DNA of 64,000 nucleotides from Pleodorina starrii (lineage: Eukaryota; Chlorophyta; Chlorophyceae; Chlamydomonadales; Volvocaceae): contig BRXU01000005.1 in NCBI GenBank assembly GCA_030267565.1, positions 3,537,501 through 3,601,500 of the forward strand, read 5' to 3'. Position numbers and translations under genes: made by a program. The notes under the pieces are model-generated. The model was not told the DNA's origin. It saw only the letters and a program-made list of their open reading frames with translations, and did not search any database. Positions 58,361-64,000 of this stretch are shown piece after piece (the first letter of the stretch is position 1; each line of letters opens with the position of its first letter).

Positions 58361-61300
58361 TGGCCCATACTGCACATACTCGCGCCAAGCTCTGCTCCCG
58401 CCGCTACTGCGCGCTTCGCCGCTCGGCCCGCGTCGCGTGCGGCCACCCGTGTCGCCACCCCTTGCAGCCCGTCGCAGCCAGCCCCAGCCCGGTCCCCATG
58501 CCTGCACCGAACTTAGGCACAGGCATCGCCGCCGCCGCGGCACCACGCACCCCAGCGGCGGCAGACGCCGCCGCCGCTGCCGCCGCGGCTGCCGTACGGC
58601 CCGCCTGGACCGACCTGCAACCCACCCGCGCTCTGCTTCCGGACCTGCCCCCTCGCGCCCTTCTCCACGCGGGCCCACCGCTGCCTCGCCCTCCCTGGAG
58701 CCAACAACCCCCTTCGTCGGGTCCGCTATTCCGGCCATTGGACCCCCGGATTCAAAAGCCCTCCCTGGATGACCCCGGCTGGCCGCGCACCACGCCGCCC
58801 ACGCCAAACCCCGCGCCCCCGCCGCCGCTGCCGCCGGCGGGCGCGGCGGCAGTCCCCACAGCCGCTGGTGAACGAGCGGCCAGTCCCCACGGAGGCGACC
58901 CGGGAAGCGGCAGCGGCGACGACGATTCCAGGCCTGGCGGCGGCGAGGGCGCGTTGCTGCCCGTCCTTCCGGCGCCGCTGCTGCACTCGGCGGTGGTGGC
59001 GGTGCTGTTTGAGGGGTGGGCGGAGGACGAGGCGGCGGCGCGGCGGCTGGTGCTGGAGGGGGGCGTGCAGCTGCGGGTGAGCCCCTCATGAGGCCCTCCA
59101 GGGTGTCTAAAGCCCCTGAGAGGGGGGTGGGGGTGGCCGGGTGGCCGGGCGGGGCGAGAACACACGCGAGCCCACCTGGGAGAGGGAGCGGAAGTGGAAG
59201 CGGGAGTGGAAGCGGGAGTGGGAGAGGGAGTGTGTGTGTCCTTCTCGACTGTTGGCGCCATCGCCATCGCCTTGGGGACCACTGTCCAAGGGCGCAGTGG
59301 TGGTGGCGCACCCTACGAGTGGCCCACTGCGCGTCCAGGCCCGTTTCCAGGGGCCCGTCCCTTTTCCAGGGGCCCGTCCCTCCCTGCCTCCCTCTGCAGT
59401 CCATCAGGTGTCGGTAAGATTACATGTATGTATGCATGTGTTTATGTGTGTTGGGTCCTGCTGGGTCGTTTCGACTCCCAAGGTCGTCTCGCTGACTTCC
59501 CTGCGGTCCTCCTCACGTATCTAGCTACCTTCCTTCTCCCTACCTACCTACCTACCTACCTACCTCCCTGCCCCCCTCCCCGCCCCGCCCCGCCCCTCCC
59601 CTCAGGCCGCCCAGGACTTCCGAGTGGTCACTCCGTTGGCATGTGTGGTGTCGCCCTCCATGCAGCTGCAGGTACCGGTACCGCCAGTGGGAGGGAGGGG
59701 AGGGGAGGGGAGGGGAGGGGAGGGGAGGGGAGGGGAGGGGAGGGGAGGGGAGGGGAGGGGAGGGGAGGGGAGGGGAGGGGAGGGGAGGGGAGGGGAGGGG
59801 AGGGGAGGGGAGGGGAGGGGAGGGGAGGGGAGGGGAGGGGAGGGGAGGGGAGGGGAGGGGAGGGGAGGGGAGGGGAGGGGAGGGAAGGGAAGGGAAGGGT
59901 AGCGACACGGCAGGGCAGAACAGGGCAGGGCAGGGCACGGCACCGTGGGCTGCGGGAACGGCCGTACACGGGGGAAGATTAAGGATGCCGCAACGAGGGC
60001 ATCGACGATGCAGGACAGGCGAGGCGTGGGTGGATCCCACGCTTTCGCTGCCCGAGGATTCAGTAATAGCAGTAGTAGTCTGGGGCGAAGCGCAATGCAG
60101 TCACACATCGCATCCCATCGCATCGCCGGTAAGAGCGGGCGCTGTCCGTCCAGGGGCGCCATGTACGGTATGGCGCTACACACAGACGACGGGGCGCCTG
60201 CCACTCTCTTTGGCTTGCTTGCTTACCAACAGGTGGTGGTGGATGTGGCGCCCACCAGCGGCGGCGGCAGCGGCGGCGGCAGCGGTGGTGGTCAGGCCGC
60301 CGCGGTGGCGGCGGTGAGCTACAGTCCCCTGCAGGCGGGTCCCCCGCCGGCGCCGCGCTTCGGTACCTTGTACGACTTGCACGGCCACGTCAGCAAGCTG
60401 CGTCGCCTGCACGGCCCGCTGGCGGCGACGTTGCGCGGCGCGCTGCGCCGCGGCGGGCCCGTCGAGCTGTTGCCGCTGGCCGCGGCGTCGCTGGCGGCGG
60501 GGCAGGAGTGCCACGCCAGCACGCTGGCCGCCAGCGCGGCGCTCCGGGAGCGGTTGCTGCCGTACCTGTCGGCCGCCGTACAACGTCTGCGGCCGCCAGA
60601 CCCGGACACGGCACGGAGCAGCGGCGCAGGTGCCGACTGCAAGCCGCTGCCGCTGCCGCCGCCGCCGCCACCGGCGGCGGCTCCGGAAGGCGAGGCGCCG
60701 GAGTCTACGGCGGCAGCGGTGGCGGACGCGGCGGCGGCAGCGGAGGCCGAGGCTTTCCTGGACAGTGCTCCCAGCTTCTTCCTGAACCTATGGATGGCGG
60801 CCTGCAAGTGTGCGCTGGTGGCGGCGGAGGCGAAGGAGACGGAACACGGCGGCGGTGGCGGCGGCGGCGGCAGCACGCTGGTGACGGCGTTGGGCGGCAA
60901 CGGCTTCACAGTGGGCCTGCAGCTCAGCGGCCGGCCAGGCGTGTGGTTCACGGCGCCGGCGACGCCGCCGGCGCCGTACGTGCCGGCGTCGCCGATCGGC
61001 GGCACGCCACCTCCACCGTCCGCAGCGGCAGCAGCGGCACCCTGCGGCGCGATGGGAGATAGCATGGTGGTCGACGCGCTGGGTTTCGGAGCGCAGTTGC
61101 AACTGGTGTTGCCGGAACCGGATGCGAACCTGGATCCGGATCTGGATCTGCAGGTCAGGGAGGTGCGCCGGCGGCGGGGCTGCGCGGCGACCGCACCGGC
61201 GTTGGCGCTTGCACCGCACCCCGGTCTGCCTCTCGGCTTCACCGCGGCGACGGGATCCGGAACCGACGACAAAGACGTGCGATCCGGATCCGGATTTGGA

Positions 61301-61663
61301 TCCGACCGTTCTTTTGCGTCGAAGGTGCAGCATCAGATCAAGGTGGGCATATCCGCTCGGGAGCTGCTGCTGCTGTGCCGGCGGAGTGGCACGTCAGGCG
61401 AACCGGAGGTGGCTGTGGCGGCGATGGAGGCGGCATTGCGGGCGGAGGCGGGGGTGGCGAAGGGGAGTGATGAGGGGCGCAAGGCGCCGGCAGTCGCTGA
61501 CCGCGCGAAGACCCCACTTAGGGCTGACTGGTCGCCGTCTCCGCTGGCGGTGAATCTATCGGTGCTGGATGAGGCGGGGGAGCTGGGCATCGTCGGGCGA
61601 GGGGTGTACTTTGTGCCTGAGGCGCTGCTGGAGCAGGCTTTGCAGGCCATGGCTTCAAGCTAG
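58360..61663 (+). CDS. DUF1116-family protein (AllG/YlbE-like), three exons, probable organelle transit peptide
   Basis: Exons 58360-59076, 59606-59671 and 60233-61663, both junctions phase 0, give 737 residues. The order of conserved blocks matches the DUF1116 family. Exon 1 has a WTDLQPTRALLPDL then LLHAGPPL block, then AVLFEGWAEDEAAARRL. Exon 2 (22 codons) gives VVTPLACVVSPSM. Exon 3 gives LAAGQECHASTLAAS (about 348-362), FFLNLWMAACK (443-453), STLVTALGGNG then WFTAP, and near the end GIVGRGVYFVPEALLEQALQA. In E. coli AllG acts with AllF and AllH as an oxamate carbamoyltransferase; whether the algal protein does so is unknown. The N-terminus (MAHTAHTRAKLCSRR, rich in Arg, Ala and Ser, no acids) looks like a plastid or mitochondrial transit peptide. 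Ala/Gly/Pro inserts lengthen it beyond the bacterial size. No AllF or AllH partner lies in the window. Confidence 0.82.
59529..59566. repeat. TACC microsatellite in intron 1 of the DUF1116 gene
   Basis: Seven or so CTAC units followed by C-rich sequence, forming a long pyrimidine-rich stretch directly before the acceptor of the small second exon. Confidence 0.8.
59692..59884 (+). repeat. (GGGGA)n satellite in intron 2 of the DUF1116 gene
   Basis: About 38 uninterrupted AGGGG units starting 20 bases after the donor at 59672, with a shorter GGGAA-type tail to about 59898. The G-rich strand is the transcribed-sense strand, so both DNA and pre-mRNA could form G-quadruplexes. Confidence 0.95.
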
Positions 61664-62940
61664 AGGCCGGGGTCCTAATCACGATCTACCCCCGGGGATG
61701 CTTTAGTGAAAGGAGGTGGTCGGGAGCGGGAGCGGTCGGGCGACGGGCCGCCAGTCAGTCACTTGGCCCGCAAGGATGTCCCCGCGAACACACACGGCAC
61801 CACCTGTCCTGCACGGCCAAAGCAGCCGCCGGCGCTGCCCGCTTGACGCCTCGCACGCGTCCCAACACCCCCCGTTTCTTAGGACCCCTAAAAGGCCGCG
61901 TTGCACATGTGGGCGCAGAAGTCCTTGTCTTGCCTTGTGGCAGACAATGGTCCAAACACTCCGACCTGGTCCCACGCGATGCCGACGGCTTCGAGCTGCC
62001 GGCGCTGCAGCGGCTGTGCTTCACTCGGCTGGGCGGCACCAGCCGCAGCGTCGGCGGCAGCTCGAAGCCGTAGGCCCCACCCCGCTTTCCGTTGTTTGTG
62101 CTTTCCGGCATCATGTCCGCTTGCGCGGCAGTACCAACGCATGCAGTCATGCACTCATGATCACATGGGCGTCGGCACCTTGCGAGGTTGCGACTGGAGG
62201 CTGGCAGCCACAGGCTTCCCTGGGGCGTGGTTCGCAACGCCCACTGGGGCTGGGTTCACAGCTCTGGCGCCGTGGTGCCCTTTTCCGCCTGCGTGGTGGC
62301 ATTCTCAACTGCAGGTGCTGCACGCCTTGCAATCTGCGGATCGGGCGGTGCGGCTTCGGTTCGGAGGGACGACGCAGGCTGTTTTGGGCGCTGGAAGGCT
62401 GTCACAAACGGGCGCTGAATGGCGCACGACTCGAATGGCGCGCTCCCAGATTGATTGCGCTCGCAGATTGCAAGAGCCCAATGTTCAATAGAACGACTAT
62501 GACTGAAAACGAGATTTGAGACTGGTGGGGTTACACGTCATGATTTCTATCGCGGTGGTCGAAATGGACGCGAAGCGCAGGCTATTCCTTTGCTCGTTGT
62601 CACGGTCCACAACCAGTTGACAACTGGCCAGCGACTGCTGTTGTTTTATCTCATCGCTACTGGCAAAGCGCGAGCAGCGGCCGCGAGCGGCCCAAAGCCG
62701 GGACTGCGGCCCAGTGCAAGGGTCCCACGTATCCGCATCTGCATACGAACTCCTCCGACAAGCAGGCACTGTTGCCCCCTACCAGGCACTGGCGGCACCC
62801 TAGGCTGCGGCACCCGAAGAGTGACCATGCAAACTGCAAGTGTTTGAGCTTGTAATATGTTCTTCATATAGCTACGGATGACAATGTTAACCTTAACTTA
62901 ACAGAAGCATACATAGAGCGAGGAAGAAGCCCATTGCGTG
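61664..62940. other. 3' region of the DUF1116 gene and intergenic DNA
   Basis: Probably a long 3' UTR up to the TGTAA at 62851. Short frames on both strands (for example 61716-62519 plus, 61755-62237 minus) overlap each other and have no recognisable content. One stretch near 61965-62070 (DADGFELPALQRLCFTRLGG) reads like protein, but I could not place it. Confidence 0.45.
62851..62855 (+). terminator. TGTAA poly(A) signal candidate, DUF1116 gene
   Basis: First TGTAA found after the stop at 61663; the implied 3' UTR is long (1.19 kb). Confidence 0.4.
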
Positions 62941-62941
62941 A

Positions 62942-63490
62942 TGGATGACGCCGCCGCCGCCGCCGCAGCAGCAGCAGCAGCAGCAGCCACCGCCGCCGCC
63001 GCCGCAGCAGCAGCAGCCGCAGGACCTGGCATTTCAGCCATATGACCCAGCGCCCAACAGCGCAGTGGGCCGGGCTTTCAGAGAATTGTGCAGGGAGTGG
63101 TTCCCCTGGTCTCCCAGGAACACTACACAGGCGGACCGATTTGCCATGATTCCACAGCTTTCCGACCGCCAACTCTACCACGTGGATGGAGGCCACAGCC
63201 TCGCACTGCTGGATGGCACCTGCACCGGATGCCGGAAAACCCGCTCGCACACGTACACCAGCGTGATGCAGAACCCGTTAACATGGCTGCGCTGTTGGGC
63301 GCTGGGTCATATGACTGAAATGCCAGGTCCTGCGGCTGCTGCTGCTGCCGCGGCGGCGGCGGCGGTGGCGGCGGCGGTGGCTGCTGCTGCTGCGGCGGCG
63401 GCGGTGGCGGTGGCTGCTGCTGCTGCGGCGGCGGCCGCGACTACTGCGGCGGCGGCTGCGGCGGCGGCGGCGGCGGCGGTAGACCAGCGG
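62942..63490. repeat. Large inverted repeat with CAG/CCG arms
   Basis: The left arm, 62950-63068, ends CAGGACCTGGCATTTCAG, CATATGACCCAGCGCCCAAC, AGCGCAG. The right arm from about 63286 to 63480 is its reverse complement, with one change in the unique 46 bases and length variation in the triplet part. The spacer is about 215 bases. In the plus direction the left arm reads Gln/Pro runs; in the minus direction the right arm reads an Ala run ending GPGISVI and a stop. It could be a foldback transposon or an inverted duplication of a gene end. Confidence 0.8.
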
Positions 63491-63641
63491 CGACTGCGAT
63501 GCAATGAGTGGGGTTGGAAGAGCGGACCTTATGAAATGCAGGGTGACAGTAGGAATCAATAGGAATCAGAACCGGTCTGTCCTACGGGTAGTCGGAACCT
63601 TTACGAGCAAGGAGCTTCGGTGCGTTCAAGCAATAACTCAC

Positions 63642-63929
63642 CCGGAGGGGCGCCAGCTCCGTTGTTGCCCCCCTGTCCGTGGTAATAGTGGTGGTAGTGG
63701 TGGTGGTGAATCTCCACTGTATGGGTGTCACCTACGAGCAGCAACATCGTCGTCTGTGAACGCGTATTAAAGCATTTCATCTCAACGCAGAGCATGAGCC
63801 TTCACAACTACTCACCGAAAGATGTCCTGGCAGCGGCGGCGGTATTCCGCGGGACGTCGGGCGTCGCGTCCGGCGAGACCAGATTGATCACGCCAGGCGT
63901 CCCGTCCGGCGACACCAGGTTGACCACTA
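63642..63929 (-). CDS. Two candidate exons of a minus-strand gene entering from the right
   Basis: Exon 63929-63816 follows a T-rich intron end (TTTGCAG) and ends before GTGAGTAG. It encodes two imperfect 12-residue repeats, NLVSPDGTPGVI and NLVSPDATPDVP. Exon 63731-63642 starts after CTCGTAG, is in matching phase (1), and encodes a His/Tyr run (IHHHHYHHYYHGQGG) before a GTGAGT donor. A following exon might begin after CATAAG near 63525 and run into the Ala tract of the inverted repeat, ending GPGISVI and a stop; this is only a possibility. No domain recognised; the 5' part lies outside the window. Confidence 0.35.
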
Positions 63930-64000
63930 CTGCAAATGGAATGAGACAAACCAATAAACCAAAGAAATTGTCTAGGGTGTGTACGACGGGAGACTGCAAA

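Noticed and set aside
59692..59884. Telomere-like reading of the GGGGA array
   Set aside because: The unit is GGGGA, not the TTTTAGGG of Chlamydomonas telomeres, and it lies inside an intron.
61716..62519. 267-codon plus-strand frame after the DUF1116 gene
   Set aside because: Overlapped by frames on both strands of similar length; Arg/Pro/Ser-rich composition typical of shadow frames in GC-rich DNA.
62945..63562. 205-codon plus-strand frame with Gln/Pro and Ala runs
   Set aside because: It spans both arms of the inverted repeat and is mostly homopolymer; I could not decide that it is a gene and treated it as part of the repeat.

Overview
The window is nuclear DNA of a green alga, most probably a volvocalean (Chlamydomonas/Volvox-like) species. 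The DNA is very GC-rich. Genes have several short exons with GT..AG introns, (GT)n-rich introns and spacers, and Ala/Gly/Gln homopolymer runs inside otherwise conserved proteins. TGTAA, the poly(A) signal typical of this order, follows the stop codons. No operons, RNA genes or CRISPR arrays are visible. The species itself cannot be named from the sequence.

Layout: (1) 1-523, 3' end of an unrecognised gene. (2) 3519-5614, a three-exon secreted GDSL esterase/lipase. (3) 7574-47702, seven head-to-tail paralogues (A-G) of an F-box/leucine-rich-repeat-like gene, all with the same three-exon, two-intron structure. C, D and E sit in near-identical tandem units of about 5.94 kb; C and D encode the same protein. 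Decayed retroelement pieces lie in the spacers, and a larger insertion-rich zone separates E from F. (4) 50021-52438, a second GDSL esterase with the same exon phases as the first, so two GDSL paralogues bracket the F-box array. (5) 54174-57621 on the minus strand, a complete five-exon tafazzin (cardiolipin-remodelling acyltransferase). (6) 58360-61663, divergent from tafazzin, a three-exon DUF1116-family protein, the family of bacterial AllG/YlbE, with an organelle-transit-like N-terminus. (7) 61.7-64 kb, a long 3' region, a large inverted repeat of CAG/CCG-type arms, and two candidate exons of a minus-strand gene that enters from the right edge.

The F-box proteins would be expected to act as substrate adaptors of SCF ubiquitin ligases: an N-terminal F-box-like segment in exon 1, then LRR-like repeats split by a hypervariable acidic/Gln/Ala linker in exon 2, then a conserved C-terminal exon 3. 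The cluster shows recent unequal exchange, gene conversion and promoter exchange, which suggests a fast-evolving recognition family. The tafazzin gene, the DUF1116 gene and the two esterases look like ordinary single-copy or low-copy metabolic genes around it. All splice junctions were placed by reading frame, GT/AG sites and paralogue comparison; none has transcript support here.
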